DNA from: Paenibacillus_E sp052115445
Lineage (GTDB): Bacteria > Bacillota > Bacilli > Paenibacillales > NBRC-103111
Length of the DNA stretch: 64,000 nt
NCBI RefSeq assembly: GCF_052115445.1
Contig: NZ_JBFRGR010000002.1
Location: 372,001 to 436,000 of the forward strand
Reading direction: 5' to 3'
The notes under the pieces were generated by a model. That model was not told where the DNA came from. It did no database searches and saw only the letters and a program-made list of their open reading frames with translations. Positions 17,291 through 26,697 of this stretch are shown piece by piece. The stretch's first letter is position 1. The number at the start of each line of letters is the position of its first letter. The position numbers were made by a program, and so were the translations under genes.

Positions 17291-18598
17291 CTACTTACTT
17301 GCTCTTGCTTTCGTCCAATTGTTATTTAGGTCATTAGATATCTTATCCAACGCAGTACCGCCCATCATTTCTTGACCAAGCTTCTTCCAATCCAACTGAA
17401 TGGCATTCACATATTTATTGAAGTTCTCTCCACCTGGACGATAGTTGAATTCTTCAAATTTGTTCGTTTTGTAGAAATCATTCAAGAATGGAACATCCGC
17501 TTTAACGCCATCCATCACGGAATTCGATTGCTTTTTATTGACATAGAATGTGTAAGCATCTGAGCCGAACATCCACTCTTGGAACTTTTTAGCCGCTTCT
17601 TTATTCTTGGATTTATTGTTAATTCCGAAGAAGTTATCCGTAAACGTCATCACTTTCAACGGCTCCGTCTCCGAATGACGTGCAGGCAATGGGAATGCTG
17701 CCAAATCATCAATATTGCCTACCTTCGCTTGATATTGCGGTAAGTACCATAATCCGGCAGCGATCACAGCTGCTTTTTTCGCTTCAAACAATCCTGTTGC
17801 TTGATCATTGCTTAAGCCTAACGGATCTGCGCCCATGACTTTGGCATCATACAACTTCTGAATATCACTATAGGCTTGATAGAATGGTGTACCTTTATCA
17901 AAAGGTTTGTCCATTGCGGCAATTTTGTCATAATAGTTCTCATCGCCTGATGCCAACATTGGCATGAACTCATTAAACGGATAATTCGGCCAGGAGTCTT
18001 TACCGCCCATTGCATAAGGTTGATACTTTCCGGCTTTTTTAATCGTCGTTAATGCGCTTACAAACTGTTCCCACGTTGTAGGTACACTCAAGTTCAACTC
18101 TTTAAACACACTCGGATGATAGTAAACAAGTTCAGGGAAAGAAATCATCGGCAACGCAAGAACTTTACCATCTACTGCGAACTGCTTTGCTTTCGTATTT
18201 TTGGACGTTACGCTTAAATCATCTAGTGGAAGGAGTTCAGCTTTAAAGTCATTGATGAAATTAGGCTTGAGCTCAATAATATCTGGTAATTCATTCGCTG
18301 CTAGTCTTACTTTCATTGCTTGCAAATAGTCGCCATCACTTTTGAACGTTTCGACTTCCATTTTCACGTTAGGCATCACATTCGAGAACTCTTTCACTTT
18401 CTTTGTCCAGCTGTCTAGAAATCCACTGTCGCTATCCCACATTGCAAGTTTCAATGTGATCGCATCCTCTTTCTTGCTATCTGCGATCGTAGGTGTAACC
18501 GAAGAACTATTGCCCGTCGGCGTCGTTTTGTCTCCGCATCCTGCTAGTCCGAAAGTTAAGGCAATGGAAAGTACAGATGTAACTAATTTTCTTTTCAT
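17291..18598 (-). CDS. Extracellular sugar-binding lipoprotein
   Basis: 435 residues. Signal with lipobox GLAGC (Cys21), then a family-1-type solute-binding protein: LKLAMWDSDSGF at the start of the mature domain, and central motifs such as VPTTWEQFVSAL and KYQPYAMGG typical of oligosaccharide binders. It should deliver arabinogalactan-derived oligosaccharides to the permeases at 22.6-24.4 kb; the kinase, orphan and regulator genes lie between. It has its own upstream region with two operator-like elements (18668-18711) just after the regulator gene, so it can be transcribed separately. RBS AAGGGGG lies 12 bases before ATG, a rather long spacing. Ligand specificity cannot be read from the sequence. 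Confidence 0.9.
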   Translation of the reverse strand: MKRKLVTSVLSIALTFGLAGCGDKTTPTGNSSSVTPTIADSKKEDAITLKLAMWDSDSGFLDSWTKKVKEFSNVMPNVKMEVETFKSDGDYLQAMKVRLAANELPDIIELKPNFINDFKAELLPLDDLSVTSKNTKAKQFAVDGKVLALPMISFPELVYYHPSVFKELNLSVPTTWEQFVSALTTIKKAGKYQPYAMGGKDSWPNYPFNEFMPMLASGDENYYDKIAAMDKPFDKGTPFYQAYSDIQKLYDAKVMGADPLGLSNDQATGLFEAKKAAVIAAGLWYLPQYQAKVGNIDDLAAFPLPARHSETEPLKVMTFTDNFFGINNKSKNKEAAKKFQEWMFGSDAYTFYVNKKQSNSVMDGVKADVPFLNDFYKTNKFEEFNYRPGGENFNKYVNAIQLDWKKLGQEMMGGTALDKISNDLNNNWTKARASK

Positions 18599-18667
18599 AA
18601 TCTTTGTTTACCCCCTTGAAGTTACGTTAAGTTGTTTACACCCCTATCTTACACAAAACCAGAATAC

Positions 18668-18711
18668 GCTTTCATTGATATATTTAGTGATTACCTTGAT
18701 AAATTTTGGGG
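18668..18711. promoter_or_regulatory. Two operator-like elements, copies C and C'
   Basis: GCTTTCATTGATATATTT and CCTTGATAAATTTTGGGG lie 70-110 bases upstream of the binding-protein start. The second shares TTGATAAATTTTG with the element at 24468-24508. Two spaced copies fit a dimeric AraC-type regulator. Inference from similarity only. Confidence 0.5.
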
Positions 18712-18712
18712 T

Positions 18713-20362
18713 TTATTCTTTCTTCTTAGCGTAACAATCCCGATATTTCTGTGGGCTCATTCCCCGGTATTTTTTGAACACTCGACTGAAATGTTCGGGG
18801 TTCTCATACCCCACTTTCACAGCAATCTCATACATTTTCATATCACCTTCAATTAACCTTGTCGCCTCATTGATACGTAGTTTCGTGACATATTCAATAA
18901 AATGCTCTCCTGTTTCTTTGACAAACTGCTTGCTGAGATGACTCTCCGTGACTTGCGCCCATTCACTCACTTGACCAAGGGTGATGCTGCTACAATAATG
19001 CTTCTCAATGTAACGTTTAACTTTTTCTACTAAGCGCTGTGGGTTTTCTTCGCGCATTTTATCAGGATGAAGCAGCTCTGCGAACCTGATCACAAGTTGC
19101 TCAATCCACGCATGGAGATCCTCACGGAATGTAAACTGCTCAACAATTTCATAGGGCCTTCGCCGTGTCTCAATCACATGCGTCCAATTCATCCCCTTCG
19201 CATGCAGCAAGGCGCCAATATTCCAAATTAATTCTTCATACACAGGAAGAGCGCTTTCCAAGGTCACATTAGACACTTCGCTCAATTGGTGTAATCCTTC
19301 GTACAACTGCTTCTGCCAGTTCATATCGCCATTCTCCATACGGTGCATCATCAGATCATGATCCCATGGCATTAGATAGGGTCGATCATTCATGACGATC
19401 GTTTCAGGATAATAGACACGCCCTGGACCTTCTGAGAATCGCAGACAAGCCAAGCTTCTTGCTTGGCTGTACTTGAGATGCCAGCTCTTCCAATCCTTAC
19501 ATGCGTCAGATACACCTATCGATAGCGAAACGTTCAGAAAATTTTTGACCGTATTTCGCAAGGAGTCTAAGAGCTCCATCACTTGTCCTCGCAAATTTAA
19601 ATAGGAAGTCGAAGATTCGAAACAGAGAAGGAGTGAAATTTCATCCTCTTGAACAGCAATAAGCTCGAATGGATGCTTGACGATCTCGATCCTTTGTTGA
19701 ATAGTTCTAGCCAAATGTTCATAATTACCGATCTCCACAGCGTCAGACAATGAGATATCAGGCGATGGTTTATCCGGCAATATAGCTACTAGGACAACCT
19801 GATAGCTTGCATATGCCGTCACCCACTGTTGAAACGTATCATCTTGCGCTACATTATGGTTATATGTATAGTCTTTATCGCAGATCAAACCTCGCAGCCA
19901 ACTTTCACGCTGTTTACTATCTAACTCATGATGTTGCTTATCCAAATTTGCCGAAAATACCGACTTTTCGGTCAGGAGGCTCGTTGTCTTTTGAATGACC
20001 GGTATAATATGTTCAGGGTCAAGATCTGCTTTCATGATGTAATCAACAGCGCCAAGTAAAAATGCCTTTCGTACAAATTCAAAATCCGAGTAGGCACTCA
20101 GTACAATACTCATCGGAGCGTGAGCCAGATTAGCTTCCTGCAGCTTAGATAGCAGCGTGAGCGCATCCATAATTGGCATGCTCATATCAACAATCATGAG
20201 ATCAATATCCTGATAACCCGATATGCGCTCCCAAGCTCCAAGTCCATCTACAGCCTCAGCTACCACAACACATCCCAATTCAGACCAGGGAATAAGGGCA
20301 TTCAAAGCAAGTCTCACTAGCGGCTCATCATCGACGATCATCACCCTAAACATACGCTTCAT
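18713..20362 (-). CDS. YesN-type response regulator, AraC family
   Basis: 549 residues. Receiver domain with the acidic pair Asp11-Asp12 (IVDDEP) and phospho-acceptor Asp59 (MIVDMSMP), a long linker, and a C-terminal AraC double helix-turn-helix (GYENPEHFSRVFKK, then SPQKYR). It forms a pair with the kinase at 20668-22476, from which it is separated by an 84-residue orphan gene. It probably activates the upstream permeases and the downstream binding protein and enzymes. A GAGGGG site precedes the first ATG closely (about two bases); the fourth codon is another possible start. Confidence 0.9.
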   Translation of the reverse strand: MKRMFRVMIVDDEPLVRLALNALIPWSELGCVVVAEAVDGLGAWERISGYQDIDLMIVDMSMPIMDALTLLSKLQEANLAHAPMSIVLSAYSDFEFVRKAFLLGAVDYIMKADLDPEHIIPVIQKTTSLLTEKSVFSANLDKQHHELDSKQRESWLRGLICDKDYTYNHNVAQDDTFQQWVTAYASYQVVLVAILPDKPSPDISLSDAVEIGNYEHLARTIQQRIEIVKHPFELIAVQEDEISLLLCFESSTSYLNLRGQVMELLDSLRNTVKNFLNVSLSIGVSDACKDWKSWHLKYSQARSLACLRFSEGPGRVYYPETIVMNDRPYLMPWDHDLMMHRMENGDMNWQKQLYEGLHQLSEVSNVTLESALPVYEELIWNIGALLHAKGMNWTHVIETRRRPYEIVEQFTFREDLHAWIEQLVIRFAELLHPDKMREENPQRLVEKVKRYIEKHYCSSITLGQVSEWAQVTESHLSKQFVKETGEHFIEYVTKLRINEATRLIEGDMKMYEIAVKVGYENPEHFSRVFKKYRGMSPQKYRDCYAKKKE

Positions 20363-20388
20363 TTCCCCTCTTGAAAGTCATCCGGATT

Positions 20389-20643
20389 CTACGCATCTTG
20401 AACAATCACACGATCATACTTATGCTCGAGGCAACCTGGTGCTTCAAACAACAAATAACTTTGGCCGTTAACGATCCCACGAAATGAATGTGGATATAGC
20501 ATGTATTCCTCTTTTGATAAAAGTGGAAGAACAGATACATCGTTGGATAGTGCGAACTTTTCTTTCTGCGAAAAAGCCATCGTCAAGTTTTTCGCAACAA
20601 GGATGATGCGTTCATACTTGGTATCATATAAACAAAATTTCAT
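20389..20643 (-). CDS. Small orphan protein between kinase and regulator (84 residues)
   Basis: I do not recognise a family. The protein begins MKFCLYDTKYERIIL, has no signal peptide, membrane segment or Cys cluster, and has scattered charged residues consistent with a small cytoplasmic protein. A clear AAGGGGGG ribosome site precedes ATG, and the gene fits tightly, 24 bases after the kinase stop and 26 before the regulator start. That argues for a translated gene. Its place inside a two-component pair suggests, but does not show, a role in signalling. Confidence 0.6.
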   Translation of the reverse strand: MKFCLYDTKYERIILVAKNLTMAFSQKEKFALSNDVSVLPLLSKEEYMLYPHSFRGIVNGQSYLLFEAPGCLEHKYDRVIVQDA

Positions 20644-20667
20644 TCAAATTGCCCCCCTTACATCTCT

Positions 20668-22476
20668 CTAACTTTCTATAGAACGATCAGGATGGTCAGG
20701 ATTGCTGGACAGCAGCGGCAATGTTACGACGACTTCCGTGCCAAGTCCAAGCTCACTTGTGATGATCAGTCCATAGGCTTCTCCGTAATTTAAACGAATG
20801 CGATCCTTCACATTAGCAATCCCAATCCCACACAGCGACTCCACCTTCTTCTCTTGGAGCAAGGCTCCCGTCTTCCGCTGCTCCATGCCCTTCCCATTGT
20901 CAGTAACCGTAAGAATAAGTTGATTATTGTCTTGTTTACCTGTAATTTTGACGATCCCCATCGATTCTTTGCCGTAAAATCCGTGAATAATGGCATTTTC
21001 AACAATAGGTTGCAAAAGAAGCTTGAGAATGTAGGTATTTGTAACACTTGCATCCATGTCATACTCCACTTTGAAACGATCCCCATATCGAACTTTCATA
21101 ATATGAATATATTTCTCTAAACTCTGCATTTCATCCGATACTTGGATGTACGATCCGCCGCGATGAAACGTAGAGGATAAAAGCTTAATAAGTGAATCGG
21201 TCATTTCGACCAAATTTGTCGCCTTAGACAGCATGCCCATAATTTTTATCGCATTGAGCGTATTGACAAGAAAGTGCGGATTAATTTGAGATTGAAGCGC
21301 ATCAATCTCTGCTCGGTTCTTTAACTTCTCCTGTTCTTGCCTTTCGATAATGAGCTCTTGAATGCGTACCGCCATATTCTGAAATGTTTTCCCTAGCGAA
21401 TATATTTCTAAGGGGCCCTGAAGATCCAAATCAACTTGAAAGGAACCGCTCTTCATTTTATTCATTTGATAGATTAATGATTTGATAGGCCCGACAATAC
21501 TCCGGACAAGGAAAAAAGAGACAATTAGAAACAGGATTAACCCAGCAGCGGATACATTCATAATAAAGGTATAGATCTGTTTGACTTGTGCCGTCAGTTG
21601 ATCATACGGTGTAATGTAGATAATCTTCCAGTCCGTTCGTTCCATTGTCATAAAGGTTACAAACATCTTGCCACCTTGTTCTACCGTTTCAAAATGGCCG
21701 CTTTTCTTACCGCTTGCCCCATCGATCGTTTTCTTTTCAACGATATTATTTTTATCTTTACTCGTATCCAACATGATATTTCCCTTACCATCGAGGATGA
21801 TGTAGCTGCCGTTTTGGTTGGAACTGGACTCAGCGAGATTTTCGAACATTTTGGCTTGGATTACAAAATAGATCATTTCAACATCATTGAAAGATTTCTC
21901 GAATTGCGGCGAAATGGCAGCTGATACGATATATTTATCGCCCGATTCGATCAACTTGTTCTCTTCAGAACCAAACAGCATGACACGCCCTTGATTCTGG
22001 AGCGCTTGCTTATAAAGAGACGTACTTTTCAAATAATTTGCGTTAATGCGCGTGTTAATGTTGTGAAAATGGGTTCCTTCAAAGAAGTAAGCACCTCCAT
22101 CTCGATAAACAAACATCGCAGAAACGAAGTCAGGCATATCGTGTAAATAGCTTTTTATTTGATTTTCGATTTGGCTGGAATAGCTGAATTGTTCATTGGA
22201 TTCGTTGCTGCGATGGTAAGAGGTAGCAAGGGAGATGAGATTTTTATCCGTGGCAATGGCGGCACTTGTCCTAATGTATCTGCTTTGTTCCTGATCGATG
22301 GAATACGATACTTGCTCCAACGTTTGCATCGTGCGTGAAGTGATGTTGGTCAGCAAGATATCTGTATAGGCACGTAAGGATAAAAAAGTAACCAAAGCGA
22401 TCGGCATGACAATAACGCAAAAGAACATGACATACAGAATCGATGTGATTGGCCATCTTTTTTTGAACATACGCAT
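20668..22476 (-). CDS. YesM-type sensor histidine kinase
   Basis: 602 residues. N-terminal membrane helix (about 14-35), an extracellular sensor region (dCache-like by layout), second helix (about 305-330), HAMP, and a His_kinase domain with phospho-acceptor His in INPHFLVNT (near residue 400). ATPase motifs are IVENAIIHG, VTDNGKGM and GIGIANVKDR. It should phosphorylate the regulator at 18713-20362. It follows the permease genes after 169 bases that contain a hairpin, suggesting one transcript with reduced expression of the regulatory genes. The ligand is not known. Confidence 0.9.
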   Translation of the reverse strand: MRMFKKRWPITSILYVMFFCVIVMPIALVTFLSLRAYTDILLTNITSRTMQTLEQVSYSIDQEQSRYIRTSAAIATDKNLISLATSYHRSNESNEQFSYSSQIENQIKSYLHDMPDFVSAMFVYRDGGAYFFEGTHFHNINTRINANYLKSTSLYKQALQNQGRVMLFGSEENKLIESGDKYIVSAAISPQFEKSFNDVEMIYFVIQAKMFENLAESSSNQNGSYIILDGKGNIMLDTSKDKNNIVEKKTIDGASGKKSGHFETVEQGGKMFVTFMTMERTDWKIIYITPYDQLTAQVKQIYTFIMNVSAAGLILFLIVSFFLVRSIVGPIKSLIYQMNKMKSGSFQVDLDLQGPLEIYSLGKTFQNMAVRIQELIIERQEQEKLKNRAEIDALQSQINPHFLVNTLNAIKIMGMLSKATNLVEMTDSLIKLLSSTFHRGGSYIQVSDEMQSLEKYIHIMKVRYGDRFKVEYDMDASVTNTYILKLLLQPIVENAIIHGFYGKESMGIVKITGKQDNNQLILTVTDNGKGMEQRKTGALLQEKKVESLCGIGIANVKDRIRLNYGEAYGLIITSELGLGTEVVVTLPLLSSNPDHPDRSIES

Positions 22477-22597
22477 GTAAGCGCCCCCATCTAATAAAGC
22501 TCTTGTTGTTTGACAAAATTCTACAATTAATTATTTTAATTTTAGATTGGATCCTAGGTGACGTCAATTCCACAATAAATCCCAATTATCTCCTTCT

Positions 22598-22628
22598 ACC
22601 CCAAGAGGAAGACGTCATGTCCTCCTCT
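22598..22628 (-). other. Hairpin between permease and kinase genes
   Basis: AGAGGAGGAC pairs with GTCTTCCTCT with one mismatch around a 5-base loop. No T-run follows, so it looks like an intercistronic processing or attenuation hairpin. Confidence 0.4.
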
Positions 22629-22645
22629 CAGCGTATCAAAACCAC

Positions 22646-23527
22646 TTATTCCTTCATGGCTCCATCCATCAGTCCAGCAAAGATAAACTTACGTAAGATC
22701 AAATACATGAGGATCGTAGGCAACATGACCAAAATGATCGCTGCCGACAGTTCGTTCCAGTAGGTTGCACGTTCGCCTACAAACGTCATTAATGCAGTTG
22801 AAAGCGTGCTTAACTTCTTAGATGGCATGTATAAATAAGGAATGTACATGTCATTCATAATATCTACAGCTTTAATAATCGCTAGCGTCGCCGTTGCCGG
22901 AAGCATGAGCGGAAATAAAATGGAGCGAAAAATTCGGAAATAAGAGGCCCCGTCTAGAAGCGCACTTTCGTCCAGCTGTTTGGAGATTTTCTCAATAAAT
23001 TGCAAGTAGATGAAAATTTGCATGAGATCCGTTCCTGCATAAATAATAAGCGGAGCAAAAAGTGTGTTATAAACGCCTAGCGATTTAATGGTCTGAAAAC
23101 GAGCTACTTCCGTCGTATAGGTAGGCACTACGGATGCAACGATGAATAATAGAAAAATCGTTTTCTTGAATCTGAAATTAAACCGATTAAGAACAAACGC
23201 TGTCATTGCTCCCAGAATGGCATTAATGACTACACTTGAGACTGTAATGCTGATTGAATTTAGAAATCCGAGGAGCATATTCGTTTTCTCGAACACTACG
23301 ATGAAATTTTTGAACGACCAGCTGATCGGAAGTGAGAATGGCGATGAGGATGCCAACTCCGGCGCAGATTTGAATGCTGCAAATACAACGACAAGCAGGG
23401 GAACGAAAATAATTAGCGTGATGATTGATAATAGCAAGTAATACAGGATTTTGCCAAGGTTTGCGATAAACACAGATGATTCCAACTTTTGCGATTTAGT
23501 TGCCAATTGGATTGTTGACTTGCTCAT
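22646..23527 (-). CDS. Carbohydrate ABC transporter permease, MalG type
   Basis: 293 residues with six predicted membrane helices and the inner-membrane permease EAA loop (DESALLDGASYFRIFRSILFPL), which docks with the ATPase. It pairs with the MalF-type permease, whose stop overlaps this start (ATGA), showing translational coupling. The ATPase is not encoded here; related Gram-positive importers share a common MsmX-type ATPase encoded elsewhere. Likely imports oligosaccharides released by the surface enzymes. Confidence 0.92.
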   Translation of the reverse strand: MSKSTIQLATKSQKLESSVFIANLGKILYYLLLSIITLIIFVPLLVVVFAAFKSAPELASSSPFSLPISWSFKNFIVVFEKTNMLLGFLNSISITVSSVVINAILGAMTAFVLNRFNFRFKKTIFLLFIVASVVPTYTTEVARFQTIKSLGVYNTLFAPLIIYAGTDLMQIFIYLQFIEKISKQLDESALLDGASYFRIFRSILFPLMLPATATLAIIKAVDIMNDMYIPYLYMPSKKLSTLSTALMTFVGERATYWNELSAAIILVMLPTILMYLILRKFIFAGLMDGAMKE

Positions 23528-24408
23528 GATGCTTTGTCTCCCTTCTCACGGATCAATAAGTTTTGGATGAAAGTAAATATGATGATCATCAACATAAGAA
23601 TAATGGCCATCGCTGAAGCCAAGCCGTAGCTATTATATTTAAACGCAGTATTGATCGTAAAAATGGTAAAGGTACTACTTGCATTGCCTGGACCGCCTTG
23701 CGTAACCAGAAAAGGAATATCGAACACTTGAAGTGCGCCTCGAATATTTAAGAACAAAATAATTTCAATCACTCGCCGGATGCCTGGCAGCACGATATAG
23801 CGAATTTGCTGCAATTTGTTCGCGCCATCAATGGTTGCTGCTTCGTAAAGGTCATTCGGAATCGACTGTACGCCTGCTAGAAATAAAATGATATGAAATC
23901 CTGCAAACCGCCATAGGGAGATGGCGACAAGTGAATAGTTCACAATGTTCACATCGCTGAGCCAGTTATGAATCCAACCCTCTAAGCCGATAGCTGTCAG
24001 CAGCTCATTCACAGGACCATTTACTGGGTTATATAAATAGCTGAAAATATAAGCGACCGCTACGCCATTGATAATATAAGGCAATAAAACAATGGAGCGG
24101 AAAAATTCACTTGCCCGCATTTTGGCATTGAGCATGACAGCTAGTAATATCTCAAACGGAATGAGTGCTGCATGGATAATAAAATACAGCCAGTTATTTG
24201 AAAGCGATTGCCACACTTGCGACATTTTGAACGCTTTCAAGTAATTATCCCAACCTACAAAATGCAAATCTCTGCTGATCCCGTTCCAATCCGTCATACT
24301 GTATTGAAACAGTTTGACAGTCGGGTAAATCAGGAATAACAGCAGCAACCCAATCGGCAAAGCCAGAAAAGAAAAAATAAGCACTCTCTTTTGCATCATG
24401 TCATTCAT
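23524..24408 (-). CDS. Carbohydrate ABC transporter permease, MalF type
   Basis: About 294 residues with six membrane helices and an EAA loop (YEAATIDGANKLQQIRYIVLPGI). It is the first gene of the 24-kb locus. The longest frame starts at 24423, but AGAGGG lies five bases before the ATG at 24408, which also gives a usual N-terminus (MNDMMQKR). Upstream lie a cre-like site and operator-like copy B, so both catabolite repression and specific induction are likely. Works with the MalG-type permease and the lipoprotein at 17291-18598. Confidence 0.92.
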   Translation of the reverse strand: MNDMMQKRVLIFSFLALPIGLLLLFLIYPTVKLFQYSMTDWNGISRDLHFVGWDNYLKAFKMSQVWQSLSNNWLYFIIHAALIPFEILLAVMLNAKMRASEFFRSIVLLPYIINGVAVAYIFSYLYNPVNGPVNELLTAIGLEGWIHNWLSDVNIVNYSLVAISLWRFAGFHIILFLAGVQSIPNDLYEAATIDGANKLQQIRYIVLPGIRRVIEIILFLNIRGALQVFDIPFLVTQGGPGNASSTFTIFTINTAFKYNSYGLASAMAIILMLMIIIFTFIQNLLIREKGDKAS

Positions 24409-24456
24409 GTGTGTCCCTCTCATTCCTACCTAATGTAAAGCTAATTTTAGTGAGAT

Positions 24457-24470
24457 TGGACGCGCTTTCA
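24457..24470. promoter_or_regulatory. CcpA (cre)-like site at the head of the locus
   Basis: On the minus strand TGAAAGCGCGTCCA matches cre at the core (TGNAARCG...CA) with two mismatches. It overlaps operator-like copy B, so repressor and activator could compete. Confidence 0.45.
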
Positions 24471-24508
24471 CATGATAATTTTTGTGCTTTCGATTGATAA
24501 ATTTTGTG
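24468..24508. promoter_or_regulatory. Operator-like element, copy B
   Basis: Contains the 22-bp block shared exactly with 4341-4362, followed by ATTGATAAATTTTGTG, close to copies A, C and C'. It lies 60-100 bases upstream of the first permease gene. Confidence 0.6.
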
Positions 24509-24565
24509 TCTTCCTCCGTTTCCTGATTCGACCTTTAAAATCGAGATTGGTTTACTCCGCCACGA

Positions 24566-24601
24566 AAAAATGCCTTTCCATTTAACATGGAAAGGCATTA
24601 C
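24566..24601 (-). terminator. Rho-independent terminator after the epimerase gene
   Basis: AATGCCTTTCCAT pairs perfectly with ATGGAAAGGCATT around a short loop, followed on the minus strand by a T-run. It insulates the polysaccharide locus from upstream transcription. Confidence 0.9.
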
Positions 24602-24639
24602 TTATTTCGAACGCTAAATATATCAATTGCTGATTGGAA

Positions 24640-25506
24640 TTATTGTTCCATGAAGTAATGCTGCTGTTTCCAGCCAAGAACTTCTTTGATCTTTGCATTC
24701 GATAGAAAGCTAGCTCGTCCAGGTAAATGTTGAGCGTAATTAGCAAGTTCGGGCATAAACCTATGGATCAGTACTTCACTAGACAGATCGGATGAAGTAT
24801 CGTCAGCCGCTAAAATAAGTGATTGTGCGCCAAGCCCATCTTTCTCCACAGCCAATCTACAGGCTACTGCCATATCCCTGACATCGATATAGCTCCAAAG
24901 AATACGAATTCGTTCTTTGGGATCAGCGAAGGTCAGTCTTACTCGTGCATAATCCTTCGGTTCCAAAATATTTCCCAGACGGAAGGAAATAACCTGCATG
25001 CCTGTCCTACGATGGAAAGCTTCCCCTGTCATTTCATTAACCATCTTGGATAACCCATAGCTATCTTCCGACAATTGCGGATGACTTTCATCCATTGGAA
25101 GGAAATTCGGCGTGAAAAATTGATTTGCAAACACAATTCCATAGGATGATTCGCTGGATGCGAGTACCACTTTACGGATACCGAGATTAGCTGCAGCCTC
25201 CAAAATGTTATAGGTGTTCATGACATTATTACGAAAAGTCACGTCATTTGGATAAATAAATGCTTCCGGAATTGCGGCGAAGTGAATCACTGCTTCCACG
25301 GGTTTTCTATCCCTGACACTGAATAGCGACAGTGCATTGTGAACCTGACCCAAATCGTTCAAATCTACGATTTGGGTGCGGCACAAGGGTTCTTCTGGCA
25401 GCTTCCAATCCAAATTCAATACCTCATACCCTTGCTCAACCAGCTCTTTTATAATCCATTTACCGGCTTTTCCACTTCCACCTGTCACGATAATTCTCTT
25501 TTTCAT
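24640..25506 (-). CDS. NAD-dependent epimerase/dehydratase-family oxidoreductase
   Basis: 288 residues, extended short-chain dehydrogenase fold. The N-terminal dinucleotide motif is TGGSGKAG, the catalytic pair is YGLSK (Tyr and Lys), and Ser residues precede it (LASSESSYG). Such enzymes oxidise or epimerise sugars or nucleotide sugars; the size and motifs also fit uronate or aldose dehydrogenases. Substrate is unknown. It is transcribed alone toward the polysaccharide locus and ended by a strong terminator, so a shared function is possible but not shown. Confidence 0.85.
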   Translation of the reverse strand: MKKRIIVTGGSGKAGKWIIKELVEQGYEVLNLDWKLPEEPLCRTQIVDLNDLGQVHNALSLFSVRDRKPVEAVIHFAAIPEAFIYPNDVTFRNNVMNTYNILEAAANLGIRKVVLASSESSYGIVFANQFFTPNFLPMDESHPQLSEDSYGLSKMVNEMTGEAFHRRTGMQVISFRLGNILEPKDYARVRLTFADPKERIRILWSYIDVRDMAVACRLAVEKDGLGAQSLILAADDTSSDLSSEVLIHRFMPELANYAQHLPGRASFLSNAKIKEVLGWKQQHYFMEQ

Positions 25507-25785
25507 CTATATCACGCTCCAATTCATCTCTTGTTTTTAGTGTTCCATTAGACTCCTTTAATAAAACCACCAAATTTGTTTCAACTTGCATTTTCCATTA
25601 TAGATAGTAACGCCTGTTATGAGAAGTAGTGAATTAATTTAAACTAAGTTACTTGAAGTTAACTGTAGCTTGGAACAATTGGTAAATTGGGAGTTCTAGG
25701 TGAAAAAAGCGATACCAAACAAACGTTTAACTTGAAATATTTTGTTAGTTCTTAGCTTCACACCGAAACTCCACACATTCGCTTG

Positions 25786-26694
25786 TTATGAGTAACGAAT
25801 CAAACCTCCATTTACATGAATTACTTGACCTGTTACGTACATAGATTCATTTGCTGCAAGGTATACGAATGCTGGTGCTACCTCGAAAGGTTGTGCTGCA
25901 CGGCCGAACGGGCTGTCAGTGCCTAGAGTAGCTACATGTTCCTTGGAGTAGGTACTCACATTAAGCGGCGTCCATGACGGACCAGGTGCGACCGCATTGA
26001 CACGGATCCCTCTCTCTGCCAAAGACAGCGCCATACTGCGAGTAAAACTTACTATTGCACCTTTAGTTGTAGAGTAATCAATGACATCCTTATCTCCTTC
26101 GTAGGCGACCCTTGAAGTTGTATTGATGATGGCGCTGCCTTTATCCAAATAAGGTAAAGCCGCTTTAGTCAAATAAAACAAGGGGAATATGTTAGTTCGA
26201 AAAGTGTTTTCGAGTTGTTCATTGGAAATGTCCATTATACTGTTTGTAAAAGGTTGAACAGCAGCATTATTGATTAAGATGTCAAGTCTATTATAATGAT
26301 TGAGCGTTTCAGCTATTATATCTGGCGAACTCGCTGGATCGCGAAGATCTCGGGCTAATAACAGACAGCGAGTTCCGAATTGCTCAACATACTTTTTGGT
26401 TTCTTCCGCATCAATATGTTCATTTAAATATACAATAACCAAGTCGGCTCCTTCTTTAGCATAAGCGGCTGCAATTGCACGTCCAAATCCGCTATCGCCT
26501 CCAGTAATGATCGCAACCTTCCCTTTCAGCTTGCAGCTACCGACATACCCAGGGTAATCAAAAATAGGACGAGGTACCATGAGATACTCTAAACCAGGGA
26601 CTTGATCCTGATGTTGTGGTGGAAAAGCTATAGGCTCCTGTACTAACTTGGTTTGATAACCCAGGAAGGGGTAAACTGGATAGGAGAATTGCAT
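25786..26694 (-). CDS. Short-chain dehydrogenase, general-stress (YhxC/YdaD) type
   Basis: 302 residues. Rossmann motif GGDSGFGRA (Phe where Ile is usual), NNAA, and catalytic YSTTK. The N-terminal extension mentioning FPPQHQDQVPG and the C-terminal GQVIHVNGG match the glucose-1-dehydrogenase-like general stress proteins of Bacillus spores and stress regulons. It reduces or oxidises an unknown carbonyl substrate with NAD(P). A very strong AAAGGAGGTGG ribosome site overlaps the end of the broken Gly-rich gene upstream. Confidence 0.88.
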   Translation of the reverse strand: MQFSYPVYPFLGYQTKLVQEPIAFPPQHQDQVPGLEYLMVPRPIFDYPGYVGSCKLKGKVAIITGGDSGFGRAIAAAYAKEGADLVIVYLNEHIDAEETKKYVEQFGTRCLLLARDLRDPASSPDIIAETLNHYNRLDILINNAAVQPFTNSIMDISNEQLENTFRTNIFPLFYLTKAALPYLDKGSAIINTTSRVAYEGDKDVIDYSTTKGAIVSFTRSMALSLAERGIRVNAVAPGPSWTPLNVSTYSKEHVATLGTDSPFGRAAQPFEVAPAFVYLAANESMYVTGQVIHVNGGLIRYS

Positions 26695-26697
26695 GGT

